Part shown: piece after piece, positions 36,393 to 45,676 of the stretch
How the letters are laid out: each line of letters starts with the position of its first letter
Numbering within the stretch: the first letter of the stretch is position 1
DNA from: Winogradskyella vidalii
GTDB lineage: Bacteria; Bacteroidota; Bacteroidia; Flavobacteriales; Flavobacteriaceae
Direction: 5' to 3'
Length of the DNA: 64,000 nt
Assembly: GCF_013403955.1 (NCBI RefSeq)
Contig: NZ_JABFDG010000001.1
Coordinates: 558,001 to 622,000 of the forward strand
Notes under the pieces: model-generated
The model's database searches: none
Told to the model about the DNA's origin: nothing
The model's input: only the letters and a program-made list of their open reading frames with translations
Position numbers and translations under genes: made by a program

Positions 36393-38732
36393 ATGAGTCA
36401 ATTACAAGACAGCTTTTACCAAAAACCAAGTGACCAAGGCGAAGCTATAAAAGTGGAGATTCGTAAGTACTTAAGTTATTGGTATTGGTTTGCATTAGGT
36501 TTAATTTTGGCAATGATTGGTGCTTTTATTTATTTAAGATATACCCCTAAAGTCTATAAGTCTAATGCTAAGATTAAAATTTTAAATAAAACAAAAGGTT
36601 TAGAACTACCTTCTGCGGCATTTGTGTTTAACCGGTCTAATATCAACCTTGAAAATGAGATAGAGATTATTAAATCCTATCGCATTATGGAGGATGTGGT
36701 GGATAAACTCGATTTAACGACACGATTTTATGAAGAAGGCAATGTAGTGACAACTGAAATAGGGGAACTCCCCTTTAACCTGCTTAAAACGGTTAGTAAT
36801 GATAGTATTTATAGCAATTCATCGTATAGAATAGTGGTTAAGCCGAAGGCTTTTGAAATCACGCCTTCAAATTCAAATGAAGTTCTAGTAGTTCCTAATT
36901 TTGACACGACTAAAATAAACCACAACCTGCCATTTGAGTTAAGTAAGTCTGAACATATAGACATGAATAAAAATGTAGATAAGGTTTATATCGTACAATT
37001 AACCCCTTTAACAGCTATAGCTAGAGGACTAAAAAGTGCTGTTGAAGTTAATATTTTAGGACAGACGAGTGATTTGTTAGAGTTGAATTATACCAGCCAA
37101 AGTAAATTAAAAAATGAACGTATACTTAATACCTTAATCGAAGTTTTTAATCAAGATGGTATTAATGACCGCCAAGACATATCGAGCCGTACTATCGATT
37201 TTATTGATGAACGTTTTGACTTGTTAGCTAATGAATTAGATTCTATTGAATCGGGAATAAAAGATTACAAGCAAAAAAATGATATCATTACTATTGAGAC
37301 AGATGCAGAACTAGGGATCACTCAACGAACCCTCTCCGAACAGGAATTATTTGAATTAGAAAAGCAGACTATGCTTTCGGATTTGCTAAATGAAACATTA
37401 CGAGAAACCAATACAACTTCAGATTTATTACCTGCCAATATCGGGCTCTCTAGTACCAGTATCAATGGTTTAGTAGATAATTTTAATACTTTGGTATTAC
37501 AACGTGATAATTTAATTACTAGTGCCGGTGAAAATAATCCTAATGTAGTCCTGCTAAATGCACAATTAGAGGATCTAAAAGCTAATATATTTGCGTCTAT
37601 TGAATCATACACAAAGCAGTTGGAAGCGTCCAAAGCTCAATTAGTACGTAAGAACCAAAAATTTGCATCAAAAGTGTATAGCTTACCAGCCAAAGAGAAA
37701 GTGATCACCGATATTACAAGACAGCGGGAAATTAAACAAAGTTTATATTTGTTCTTGCTTCAAAAAAGAGAAGAAGCAGCTATAAATTTAGCGATTACAG
37801 AGCCATCTATAAAAGTCGTAGAGTTTGCAATCTCTCAAGGAAGTCCAATTTTTCCTAATACTAAAAGTACGTATTTAGTAGCTATGTTAGGCGGTTTAAT
37901 TATACCTTTTGGTATACTATACCTTTTATTTCTTTTAGACACTAAAATCAAAGGAAGAGAAGATTTAACACTTGTAAATCCTAAGACGCCTATTGTAGGC
38001 GAAATTCCTAGAATTAAATCAGGGAAACATATTTTTAATGATCCAGATGATCGATCCGTACAAGCCGAAGCATTCCGAATTCTAAGTTCTAATGTAAATT
38101 ATATCATCCCAGTAAAAGAAGGGGATGCCGCAAAAATTATCTATAGTACATCCACCATTAAAGGCGAAGGTAAAACCTATGTGAGTCTCAACTTATCTTT
38201 AGCGCTTTCTAGTATTAATAAAAAGGTATTATTAATTGGTGCCGATTTAAGAAATCCACAGATTCACACCCATATTAATGCTGATAAAAATGCACCAGGT
38301 TTAACAACTTATTTACATGATGCTAACTTTAACTGGGAAGATGCCATAATAAAAGGCTTTGAAAAACACCCTAATCACGATACTATTTTATCAGGAAGTA
38401 TACCGCCTAATCCAGCACATTTATTAACCAATGGGCGTTTTAAAAAGTTAATTGAAGAAGCAAAACTTAAATACGATTACATTATTGTAGATACAGCGCC
38501 AACTATTTTAGTCACCGATACCATGCTTATTTCTCAGTTAGCCGATGTTACTATTTATTTGGCACGTGCTAACTATACAGAAAAGAAACTATTAAATTAT
38601 TCTAAGGATTTATTTGAGTCAGGTAAGCTCAATAATGTAGCCTATGTACTTAATGATGTCGATACTAAGAAATCCTATGGATATGGTTATAACTACGGAT
38701 ACAACTATGGCTATGGAGACGATAAAGGCTAA
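36393..38732 (+). CDS. wzc: Wzc-type chain-length determinant with tyrosine autokinase domain
   Basis: 779 residues. An N-terminal Wzz domain has a membrane segment near residues 30-50; a long periplasmic coiled-coil part follows, with a second membrane segment near 495-515. The cytoplasmic BY-kinase domain has Walker A (STIKGEGKT, GEGKT at about 591-595), Walker A' (IGADLRNP) and Walker B (YIIVDTAPT). The tail is tyrosine-rich (SYGYGYNYGYNYGYGDDKG, seven Tyr), the usual autophosphorylation cluster. It controls polymer length and export. No cognate phosphatase gene is adjacent. Confidence 0.95.
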   Translation: MSQLQDSFYQKPSDQGEAIKVEIRKYLSYWYWFALGLILAMIGAFIYLRYTPKVYKSNAKIKILNKTKGLELPSAAFVFNRSNINLENEIEIIKSYRIMEDVVDKLDLTTRFYEEGNVVTTEIGELPFNLLKTVSNDSIYSNSSYRIVVKPKAFEITPSNSNEVLVVPNFDTTKINHNLPFELSKSEHIDMNKNVDKVYIVQLTPLTAIARGLKSAVEVNILGQTSDLLELNYTSQSKLKNERILNTLIEVFNQDGINDRQDISSRTIDFIDERFDLLANELDSIESGIKDYKQKNDIITIETDAELGITQRTLSEQELFELEKQTMLSDLLNETLRETNTTSDLLPANIGLSSTSINGLVDNFNTLVLQRDNLITSAGENNPNVVLLNAQLEDLKANIFASIESYTKQLEASKAQLVRKNQKFASKVYSLPAKEKVITDITRQREIKQSLYLFLLQKREEAAINLAITEPSIKVVEFAISQGSPIFPNTKSTYLVAMLGGLIIPFGILYLLFLLDTKIKGREDLTLVNPKTPIVGEIPRIKSGKHIFNDPDDRSVQAEAFRILSSNVNYIIPVKEGDAAKIIYSTSTIKGEGKTYVSLNLSLALSSINKKVLLIGADLRNPQIHTHINADKNAPGLTTYLHDANFNWEDAIIKGFEKHPNHDTILSGSIPPNPAHLLTNGRFKKLIEEAKLKYDYIIVDTAPTILVTDTMLISQLADVTIYLARANYTEKKLLNYSKDLFESGKLNNVAYVLNDVDTKKSYGYGYNYGYNYGYGDDKG

Positions 38733-38756
38733 TTAACAGAATAATAGTTAGTGATT

Positions 38757-38785
38757 CGTTAGTAAAACTATTAGTTTTTCTAACG
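38757..38785 (+). terminator. Hairpin downstream of wzc
   Basis: CGTTAG (38757-38762) pairs with CTAACG (38780-38785), with an inner AAACT/AGTTT stem and a short loop. It lies 25 bp after the wzc stop. No T-tract follows, so termination is not certain. Confidence 0.4.
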
Positions 38786-38935
38786 TTAATAAATAACAAT
38801 AACAACTAATTAGCAGTTAGAAAATAACCACACAGTTTAGATATAAACGATAAAATCACCTTTTTAAACACACTTAAAAGGAGCTAATAAATTTTTGTTT
38901 TAATCTGATTTGCTTCTCAGTTAATAATATTAGTT

Positions 38936-38977
38936 TTCTAACTTCTAACTTCTAACTTCTAACTTCTAACTTCTAAC
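38936..38977. repeat. Six tandem copies of a 7-bp unit
   Basis: TTCTAAC repeated six times without change, then a partial TTTCTA. Lies 87 bp before the CBS-domain gene. No spacers, so not a CRISPR. Confidence 0.95.
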
Positions 38978-39063
38978 TTTCTATTTTTCGTAACGTGATA
39001 ATTGTCATGCTTTTTATAAGTTAATTACGGTATTTTTAGTTACGAATTATAAAATTAGGTGTC

Positions 39064-39483
39064 ATGGAAAAAGGGGTATCAATATCAACAGTAATGTCAA
39101 CTAATATCATAGCACTTAATAGGGCTGATGATTTAGAACGAGCAGAATTATTATTTAAAAGACATAAAATAAGACATATTCCTGTAGTCAATGAAGGGGT
39201 TGTTATCGGGATGTTGAGTTATACGGATTTGTTGCGAATTAGCTTTGCAGATGCTGTAGATGAAACCGAAACGGAAATTGAATCTTTGGTTTATAATATG
39301 TTTACTATTGATCAAGTGATGGTTAAAAATGTAGTAACTATCACTTCAAATAGTACCATAAAAGAGGTTGCTGAAATCTTAGCTAAAAATGAATTTCATG
39401 CCTTACCTGTAGTAGATAATGGCCGTTTGGTGGGCATTGTAACCACTACCGATTTAATCAACTATTTGTTGAAGCAATTGTAA
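39064..39483 (+). CDS. Two-CBS-domain protein
   Basis: 139 residues made of a CBS pair and nothing else: the first about residues 5-60 (VMSTNIIALNRADDLERAE, HIPVVNEG), the second about 77-139 (VMVKNVVTITSNSTIKEVAE, ALPVVDNGRLVGIVTTTDL). CBS pairs bind adenine nucleotides or related ligands and regulate partner proteins. It stands alone between the polysaccharide locus and rpe, so the partner is unknown. Cytoplasmic. Confidence 0.9.
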   Translation: MEKGVSISTVMSTNIIALNRADDLERAELLFKRHKIRHIPVVNEGVVIGMLSYTDLLRISFADAVDETETEIESLVYNMFTIDQVMVKNVVTITSNSTIKEVAEILAKNEFHALPVVDNGRLVGIVTTTDLINYLLKQL

Positions 39484-39970
39484 AACTAAGATGCTTTAAA
39501 AAGTTAAGAAAAGAGTCAGTTTGTGAGCAGTCTAAAACCTTTTGTAAAGTGATTTTTTAATGCTATCTATGTCAATAATATGATAACCTTACATAATACC
39601 TATAGAGTAGAGAATGGCTATTAGCGTTAATTAGACCCCCTATTCAAAATAGCATATGGATTGTGGCAGTGTATAGATTATGTATTGATGGTGTATGGAT
39701 AGTGTATGAATAAAGTATGAAAGCTGTAGGCGTTAAAGTTAAGACAATGCTAACTGCTGATGCCTAAGGTGTCAAACGCTAATAACAACACCTGACCTTA
39801 ACAGTCGCAGCGTGATACAAATATACTCAAGTGCTTAAAGTACGATAGCTATGGTGTGAAAACTCTCTCTTTTCAACCGCTTTTATAGTGGGAAAAAACC
39901 TTTTAGATTAAAAAGAAATTAAGTTTTAAGTAATTTGTAAGTGGTAATATAAAACCACTGCATAGCTTTC
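39484..39970. other. Intergenic region between the CBS gene and rpe
   Basis: No gene or tRNA found. The segment 39668-39722 is a loose tandem of GTGTATG(G/A)AT-like units, and the stretch to the right leads into the perfect ACTAGAC array. Confidence 0.6.
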
Positions 39971-40045
39971 ACTAGACACTAGACACTAGACACTAGACAC
40001 TAGACACTAGACACTAGACACTAGACACTAGACACTAGACACTAG
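39971..40045. repeat. Tandem 7-bp repeat array (ACTAGAC, ten full copies)
   Basis: Seventy-five bases of uninterrupted ACTAGAC units (10 copies plus 5 bases), ending 5 bp before the rpe stop codon on the opposite strand. Perfect identity suggests recent slippage expansion. It may act in the rpe 3' UTR. Confidence 0.95.
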
Positions 40046-40050
40046 CCCCC

Positions 40051-40713
40051 TTAGTTATTAGCCAAATCCTTCAAAGTTTTGATAGTCGCTGTTGGGTCGT
40101 CACTTTTAAACACGTGACTTCCAGCAACAAAAGTATCTGCGCCAGCTTCAACTAATTTTTTAATGTTTTTATCAGTAACACCACCATCTATTTCAATACG
40201 TGTCTCTAAGCCTTGCTCATCAATCATTTTGCGAAGATTTTTGACACGCTTATAGGTGATATCCTCAAACTTTTGACCTCCAAAGCCAGGGTTAATGGAC
40301 ATTAATAAAATCATATAGCATTCAGGAAGAATGTCTTCTAAAACGGTGAGTGGTGTAGTGATATTAAGAACAATACCAGCTTTACAGCCTGCATCTTTAA
40401 TTTGTCTTAAGGTTCTATGTAAATGCACAGTAGACTCATAATGCACAGTAATGATATCAGCGCCAACCTTTGCAAATTCTTCAATATACCGTTCTGGCTG
40501 TTCAATCATTAAATGAACATCTAATGGCTTAGTAGCATGTTTTTTAATTGCTGCTATTACTGGCATACCATAAGATATATTAGGTACAAAGTGTCCGTCC
40601 ATAACATCTATATGAAACCAGTCCGCATCACTATTGTTAACTAGTTCTGTGTCGCGTTGAAGATTGCCAAAATCGGCAGCAAGCATTGAAGGGGCAATTA
40701 ATTTAGAAGCCAT
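40051..40713 (-). CDS. rpe: Ribulose-phosphate 3-epimerase
   Basis: 220 residues, full-length TIM barrel. Motifs: IAPSMLAADFGNL at the start, WFHIDVMDGHFVPNIS, HLMIEQPE, and MSINPGFGGQ with IDGGVT near the end; metal-binding His and Asp residues are kept. It interconverts ribulose-5-P and xylulose-5-P in the pentose phosphate pathway. It is transcribed after rpoD on the same strand, but a strong terminator lies between. A perfect 7-bp repeat array begins 5 bp beyond its stop. Confidence 0.97.
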   Translation of the reverse strand: MASKLIAPSMLAADFGNLQRDTELVNNSDADWFHIDVMDGHFVPNISYGMPVIAAIKKHATKPLDVHLMIEQPERYIEEFAKVGADIITVHYESTVHLHRTLRQIKDAGCKAGIVLNITTPLTVLEDILPECYMILLMSINPGFGGQKFEDITYKRVKNLRKMIDEQGLETRIEIDGGVTDKNIKKLVEAGADTFVAGSHVFKSDDPTATIKTLKDLANN

Positions 40714-40863
40714 TGATAGGGTTGTGTTTTATTTTTTGTAAAGGTAATTAAATTAAGAAATTTTTTAGTCAAAGTCATGTAAAGGTTTTTTACTCTTTAA
40801 TCACAATGCAGAGTTTTACTAGATAACCTTACTTTAGTATGACTATAATGGATTAAAAAAAGT

Positions 40864-40890
40864 GAACCCACGGTAATCAGCCGTGGGTTC
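40864..40890 (-). terminator. Intrinsic terminator of rpoD
   Basis: GAACCCACGG (40864-40873), loop TAATCAG, CCGTGGGTTC (40881-40890): a perfect 10-bp stem. On the minus strand it is followed by ACTTTTTTT. It is 117 bp past the rpoD stop. Confidence 0.85.
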
Positions 40891-41006
40891 TTTCATCAAT
40901 CAAAAAACGAACAGTTATGTTTGTAACTGTTGTTACCTTAATTTGGTTAGTCGATAAGACGACTCAGTACTTACATTTTAAATAGATAAGCTGAGCGTAG
41001 TCAAAA

Positions 41007-41870
41007 TTAACCCAAATAAGTTTTTAATATTTTACTTCTAGACGTGTGTTTTAAACGTCTAATGGCTTTTTCTTTAATTTGTCTTACACGTTCACGAGTT
41101 AAATCGAAAGTCTCACCAATTTCTTCAAGTGTCATTGGATGTTGGTTTCCTAATCCAAAATACAAACGAATAACATCTGCTTCACGAGGTGTTAAGGTTT
41201 CTAGCGCACGTTCAATCTCCGTACGTAAAGATTCATGTAATAAATCTTTATCTGGATTTGGAGATTCTCCACTTCGTAATACATCGTATAAGTTAGAATC
41301 TTCACCTTCAACTAGAGGAGCATCCATACTAACGTGACGCCCCGAATTTTTCATAGACTCCTTAACATCGTTAATCGTCATGTCTAATTCTTTCGCGATT
41401 TCTTCCGCAGAAGGTGGACGCTCATGGCTTTGCTCTAAAAATGCAAAAGTCTTGTTGATTTTATTAATTGAGCCAATCTTATTTAACGGTAAACGTACAA
41501 TACGAGATTGTTCTGCTAAGGCTTGTAAGATAGACTGTCTAATCCACCATACGGCATAGGAAATAAATTTAAAACCACGTGTTTCATCAAAACGTTGTGC
41601 AGCTTTAATTAAACCTAAATTACCTTCATTAATTAAATCTGGTAATGTTAAACCCTGATTTTGGTATTGCTTAGCTACAGAAACAACAAAACGTAAATTA
41701 GCTTTTGTTAACTTCTCTAAAGCGACTTGGTCACCAGCTTTAATACGTTGAGCTAATTCTACCTCCTCGTCAGCGGTAATAAGATCTACCTTACCAATTT
41801 CTTGTAAATATTTGTCTAACGACGCAGTTTCCCTGTTGGTTACCTGCTTGGTAATTTTAAGTTGTCTCAT
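41007..41870 (-). CDS. rpoD: Primary RNA polymerase sigma factor (sigma-70/SigA)
   Basis: 287 residues, the short form typical of Bacteroidota, without the long region 1.1 and non-conserved domain. Region 1.2 is at [14 protein letters not shown]; region 2 at [35 protein letters not shown] and [10 protein letters not shown]; region 4 at [15 protein letters not shown] and [20 protein letters not shown]. It recognises the TTG/TAnnTTTG promoters seen in this window. Confidence 0.97.
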   Translation of the reverse strand: MRQLKITKQVTNRETASLDKYLQEIGKVDLITADEEVELAQRIKAGDQVALEKLTKANLRFVVSVAKQYQNQGLTLPDLINEGNLGLIKAAQRFDETRGFKFISYAVWWIRQSILQALAEQSRIVRLPLNKIGSINKINKTFAFLEQSHERPPSAEEIAKELDMTINDVKESMKNSGRHVSMDAPLVEGEDSNLYDVLRSGESPNPDKDLLHESLRTEIERALETLTPREADVIRLYFGLGNQHPMTLEEIGETFDLTRERVRQIKEKAIRRLKHTSRSKILKTYLG

Positions 41871-41964
41871 TTAATTTTAAGATTTGTGCAATTAATTACA
41901 ACAACGTGTTGCTTTTATTATACGTACAAAAGCCACAAAATGTTACACAATAATAATAAAATTT

Positions 41965-42339
41965 TTAAATTTTCAGTAGTTTAACGGTATCTAGATTAAT
42001 TGCGTCAATGGTTTCATTAGTAAATTTGTAATGACCACGTGTGGTAATTAACCGAAAACGATAGGATTTTATTTGGCTTAAAGTGTTTAAAAAAAGCCAT
42101 TTAGATTTTAGTAATCTAGGTTTTTGTGACTTCAAACTTAAATCAAAAATATGTTTTCGGCCTTCCTTCTCCGCTACAATGTCGGGGGTAACATCAATAT
42201 CACTCCCTTTCTTATGATACGATTTTGGAGAATCGTATCCTTCAATATCTGCCTTGATATTTGAATATCCTAAATTTTCGAGATACGAAATGGACAGATT
42301 TAGCTCTACTACGTATTTCTCTTTGTCTTGTGTTATCAT
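41965..42339 (-). CDS. Hypothetical protein, possibly nuclease-like fold
   Basis: About 124 residues from the ATG at 42339 (MITQDKEKYVVELNLSISYL); an upstream in-frame ATG at 42375 adds a hydrophobic stretch that looks untranslated. I do not recognise a family. The segment DIDVTPDIVAEKEGRKHIFD, then LSLKSQK, resembles the PD...(D/E)xK core of restriction-endonuclease-like proteins, but the acidic-x-Lys triad is not exact (DLSLK). Single gene between proA and rpoD on the same strand. Confidence 0.6.
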   Translation of the reverse strand: MITQDKEKYVVELNLSISYLENLGYSNIKADIEGYDSPKSYHKKGSDIDVTPDIVAEKEGRKHIFDLSLKSQKPRLLKSKWLFLNTLSQIKSYRFRLITTRGHYKFTNETIDAINLDTVKLLKI

Positions 42340-42472
42340 AACCAATATTATAGCGATTTTTATTGTAAAATCCAAATTTTATTAATGTAAACTAATTAAA
42401 TAGAGTCTATTAGTAATAATTTAATGTGATTTTAACACTATATATTAGTGGGGCATTATTAACTGAAACGAC

Positions 42473-43672
42473 TTAGACACGCACCTGTCCATCACCATAA
42501 ACATAATATTTATTGGTTACCAACTGATTTAGGCCTAAAGGCCCACGATGGTGTAATTTGTCTGTACTAATAGCTAACTCTGCTCCAACACCCATTTGAC
42601 CACCGTCAGTGAATCGGGTAGAGGCATTATGATAAACCGCAGCACAATCTACATTATGCATAAAAGTCATAGCTTCATCATTAGTTTCTGTAATAATAGC
42701 TGCCGAATGTTTACCTGAATAGGTGTTAATAATCTCTATGGCTTCATTTAAAGAATCAACTTCTGCGATTAAGAGTTTTAAGGCTAAAAATTCTTCATAC
42801 CATATATCTGTATTCGAAATTGTTTCTTTATTTGGTAAGATATTAGCCATTTTTTTATCGACGAGGATTTCAACCTTATGCTGTTCGAGTTTTTCCTGAA
42901 GCATTTTCACCTTGGTTTCATACTCTGGAAGATTTTTGTTGATTAATACTTTATCTAAAGCATTACATCCTGAAATCTTATGCGTTTTAGCATTGATGAT
43001 AACATTTACGGCTTTACTCCAGTCCGCATGTTCTGAAACATACAAAAAGTTATTACCTCGTCCACTGATTAAAACAGCACAAGTAGCGTGTGTTTTTACA
43101 AAATTAATTAAGCGCTCGCCACCACGAGGAACGATTAAATCTAATGGTTCAGTTGGATTTTTAAGAAATTCTTGAGTCTCTTCGCGCTTTAAATGAAGGA
43201 GTCTAATCCAATCTTTTGAAAGGCCATTTTCTTCTAATGCTTGATGCCAACATTGTTCTAAAACAAGGTTGCTATTTAGAGCTTCTTTTCCACCTTTTAA
43301 TAAGATTTTATTGTTGGCTTTAAATGCTAACACAGCAGCTTCAATTGTAACATCTGGTCGAGATTCATAGATGATAAGAATAGTGCCAAATGGGGCTGTA
43401 GTATTAACGATGTTCAAACCATTTTGTAATGTTCTATTCGAGATTTCTTTACCTACAGGGTCGTTTTGTTGCATTACGGCATCAACAGCAGCAATCATTT
43501 CATCTACTTTTTTGTCGTTTACAATTAAACGGTCATATAGTGCTTGGTCTTCTCTATTAAAGGCTTCCAAATCTTTTTTGTTCGCCTCAATAATAGTTTG
43601 TCTTTCATCGCCTAAAATCTTTATCATAGATTTTAGAACGTTGTTTTTTATAGCTGTATTTAATAATTTCAT
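42473..43672 (-). CDS. proA: Gamma-glutamyl phosphate reductase
   Basis: 399 residues from the ATG at 43672 (MKLLNTAIKNNVL). An in-frame GTG at 43693 would overlap proB by 8 bp and is less likely. Aldehyde-dehydrogenase-like fold with IYESRPDVTIEAA, KGGKEAL, PRGGERLI and the HKISGCNALDK segment containing the catalytic Cys. Second step of proline synthesis. Third gene of a proC-proB-proA transcript. Confidence 0.96.
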   Translation of the reverse strand: MKLLNTAIKNNVLKSMIKILGDERQTIIEANKKDLEAFNREDQALYDRLIVNDKKVDEMIAAVDAVMQQNDPVGKEISNRTLQNGLNIVNTTAPFGTILIIYESRPDVTIEAAVLAFKANNKILLKGGKEALNSNLVLEQCWHQALEENGLSKDWIRLLHLKREETQEFLKNPTEPLDLIVPRGGERLINFVKTHATCAVLISGRGNNFLYVSEHADWSKAVNVIINAKTHKISGCNALDKVLINKNLPEYETKVKMLQEKLEQHKVEILVDKKMANILPNKETISNTDIWYEEFLALKLLIAEVDSLNEAIEIINTYSGKHSAAIITETNDEAMTFMHNVDCAAVYHNASTRFTDGGQMGVGAELAISTDKLHHRGPLGLNQLVTNKYYVYGDGQVRV

Positions 43673-43685
43673 TTGTTGTGTTTTT

Positions 43686-44465
43686 TTAAGCACTAATAAA
43701 TTTCGTGCCTATTTTTTTGTTGTTGATAATATCCACTATTACATTTTTACGCTTACCGTTAGCAATGTAAGTTGGGATATCTTTATTCGCTGTGCCTTTG
43801 GCTATCTTTAATTTTGAAGCCATGCCACCACGTCCTTCACCTTCTTTTTTATCGGAAGCTTGGACGTATTTTTCAACATTTTGATTCGTAATTACGGTAT
43901 TTAAAATTTTTGAATCATCATCGTCGGGATGACCATCGTAGAGGCCATCGGTATCTGAAAGTATAATTAAACGGTCTGCATCAATAAGCTCGGCAATTAA
44001 GCTCGCCAACTCGTCATTGTCAGAAAACATAGACATTGTAAGTGATACGGCATCATCTTCATTAGCAATAGGAATAACGCCTTCCTCAAGTAAACCTTCG
44101 TAACAATTGATCATGTTTTCGCGGTGTTTCCCAATGTCAAAATCACGTTTAGTGGCTAGTACTTGCGCACATCGCATACCGTAGTCATTAAAGAAACTAT
44201 AATAATGTCTCATCATTCTCGGTTGTCCTACGGCGGAGTACACTTGTCGTCTTATAGATTTGTCTTTAATTTTTGTTTGTCCTAAAATCTCCATTCCAGC
44301 CATTGCTGAACCAGATGATACTAGGATGACCATAATATCTTCCTCATATAATACAGCAATTTGCCGAACAAGTTCTCGTAATACGGGTCCTAAAATTCTA
44401 TTGTCTTTGTTTGTTAATACGTTGGTTCCTACTTTTACGACCACACGTTTTATATTATTATCCAT
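43686..44465 (-). CDS. proB: Glutamate 5-kinase (without PUA domain)
   Basis: 259 residues, an amino-acid-kinase fold: VVVKVGTNVLTN at residues 8-19, VSSGSAMAGME, and later LSDTDGLYDG and GGMASKLKIAKG. It phosphorylates glutamate in the first step of proline synthesis. The C-terminal PUA domain of the E. coli enzyme is missing, which shortens it by about 100 residues; this is common in Bacteroidota. proC is 124 bp upstream and proA follows at once. Confidence 0.96.
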   Translation of the reverse strand: MDNNIKRVVVKVGTNVLTNKDNRILGPVLRELVRQIAVLYEEDIMVILVSSGSAMAGMEILGQTKIKDKSIRRQVYSAVGQPRMMRHYYSFFNDYGMRCAQVLATKRDFDIGKHRENMINCYEGLLEEGVIPIANEDDAVSLTMSMFSDNDELASLIAELIDADRLIILSDTDGLYDGHPDDDDSKILNTVITNQNVEKYVQASDKKEGEGRGGMASKLKIAKGTANKDIPTYIANGKRKNVIVDIINNKKIGTKFISA

Positions 44466-44589
44466 ATGTTTAATTGTAAGTTGTAGTTGAAATCTTAAAA
44501 TTTTAGTACTACAACTTTAGTTTTAATTTGAATTATTGTTTTGAATTGCATTCTTCAACACAAATTCATCAGACTTAAAAAAATAATGA

Positions 44590-45396
44590 TTAATCCTCTT
44601 CTCCTAATTCTACAGCACGATCAAAAGCAGCATAAGCAGCATCTTGAATCAATTGCTTAACATTATTATCTTCCATAGAATCTATGGCAGCTTGAGTTGT
44701 TCCACCTTTAGAAGCCACTTTATCTATCCAAGATTTTGGAGAAATGTTATTTTGATTAAAGAGCTCAATAGCACCTTCAAACGTACTGCTAACTAAAATT
44801 TTAGAATCGTATTCTGAAAAGCCCATTTTTAAAGCGGCTTCAAGCATAGATTGCATAAAGTAAAATACATATGCCGGACCACTACCAGAAATTCCTGTTG
44901 AGGCATCGATAAAGTTTTCAGTATTAACATGTATCGAAGTTCCTGTAGTGTCTAATAGGTTTCTAACCATAATAAGTTCTACTTTAGAAACGGTTTTAGA
45001 TTCGGTGTAAGAGGTAACGCCTTTACCAACCTGTGCTGGTAAGTTAGGCATGGTTCTTATAACTTTGTTGGCACCAAGCTTTTGTTGAATGGTGTCAATA
45101 GTAACGCCAGCCATTAACGATACAAATATCTGGCTGTCGTTTAGCATTGGTTTCATTTTTTCAAACAAATCATCACTATGATAAGGTTTTACAGCAATAA
45201 AAACAATGTCTGCTTTTGGTAGACAATCGTCTAAATTGTCAAAAACATTAAATCGTGAGTCTTCTCTTAGAGTCTTAATTTTTTTTGGATCGGTATCATA
45301 TATTCTGAGTTTGTGTTTACTGAGTAGTGGCGATGCTGCCATACCTTCAGAATAAGTTAAACCCATGTTGCCTGCTCCAATTACTAATACTTTCAT
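44590..45396 (-). CDS. proC: Pyrroline-5-carboxylate reductase
   Basis: 268 residues. Rossmann motif VIGAGNMGLTYSEGM at residues 4-18, then VFIAVKPYH, RTMPNLPAQVGKG, and the dimerisation/active-site region TGISGSGPAYVFYFM, ASKGGTTQAAID. It reduces P5C to proline with NAD(P)H. First gene of the proC-proB-proA cluster. Complete proline pathway from glutamate is thus encoded here. Confidence 0.97.
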   Translation of the reverse strand: MKVLVIGAGNMGLTYSEGMAASPLLSKHKLRIYDTDPKKIKTLREDSRFNVFDNLDDCLPKADIVFIAVKPYHSDDLFEKMKPMLNDSQIFVSLMAGVTIDTIQQKLGANKVIRTMPNLPAQVGKGVTSYTESKTVSKVELIMVRNLLDTTGTSIHVNTENFIDASTGISGSGPAYVFYFMQSMLEAALKMGFSEYDSKILVSSTFEGAIELFNQNNISPKSWIDKVASKGGTTQAAIDSMEDNNVKQLIQDAAYAAFDRAVELGEED

Positions 45397-45676
45397 TTTT
45401 ATATTGAATTATTTTCAACTTAATACCCACAAGGACTGTACGGAAGTGCCAAAAAGAAATATTGATTTTAAGAATTGTGATATTCTGAAGTATTCTTGTT
45501 TAATTTTGGGATATTGTGAAGTTTTGTAATGTAAAACTAAAGAAATGTAAAGTTTGAAAATTTAATTTTATGGCTAAACTGACAGTATGTCGGTGACAAA
45601 TGATGTAAAATGAATAAAAAAAGACCTCAAAGGATTGAAATACCTTTGAGGTCTGAGTCTTAAATTATCAATTAAT
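45397..45676. other. Intergenic region between proC and the GT2 gene
   Basis: 280 bp. It holds the terminator of the GT2 gene and presumably the proC promoter, but no clear consensus promoter was found. Confidence 0.5.
45615..45654 (-). terminator. Strong intrinsic terminator of the GT2 gene
   Basis: AGACCTCAAAGG (45622-45633) pairs perfectly with CCTTTGAGGTCT (45643-45654); 9-nt loop. On the minus strand seven T residues follow. The stop of the upstream gene is 23 bp away. Confidence 0.95.

Larger units (their letters stand above)
38733..39063. other. Intergenic region after wzc
   Basis: No gene. It contains the inverted repeat 38757-38785 (CGTTAG/CTAACG with an inner AAACT/AGTTT stem), a single GTTAGAA at 38816-38822, and the tandem TTCTAAC array at 38936-38977. 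GTTAGAA is the reverse complement of the array unit. Confidence 0.7.

Noticed and set aside
39971-40045. Repeat array as a CRISPR
   Set aside because: Seven-bp units in direct contact with no spacers, and no cas gene in the window.
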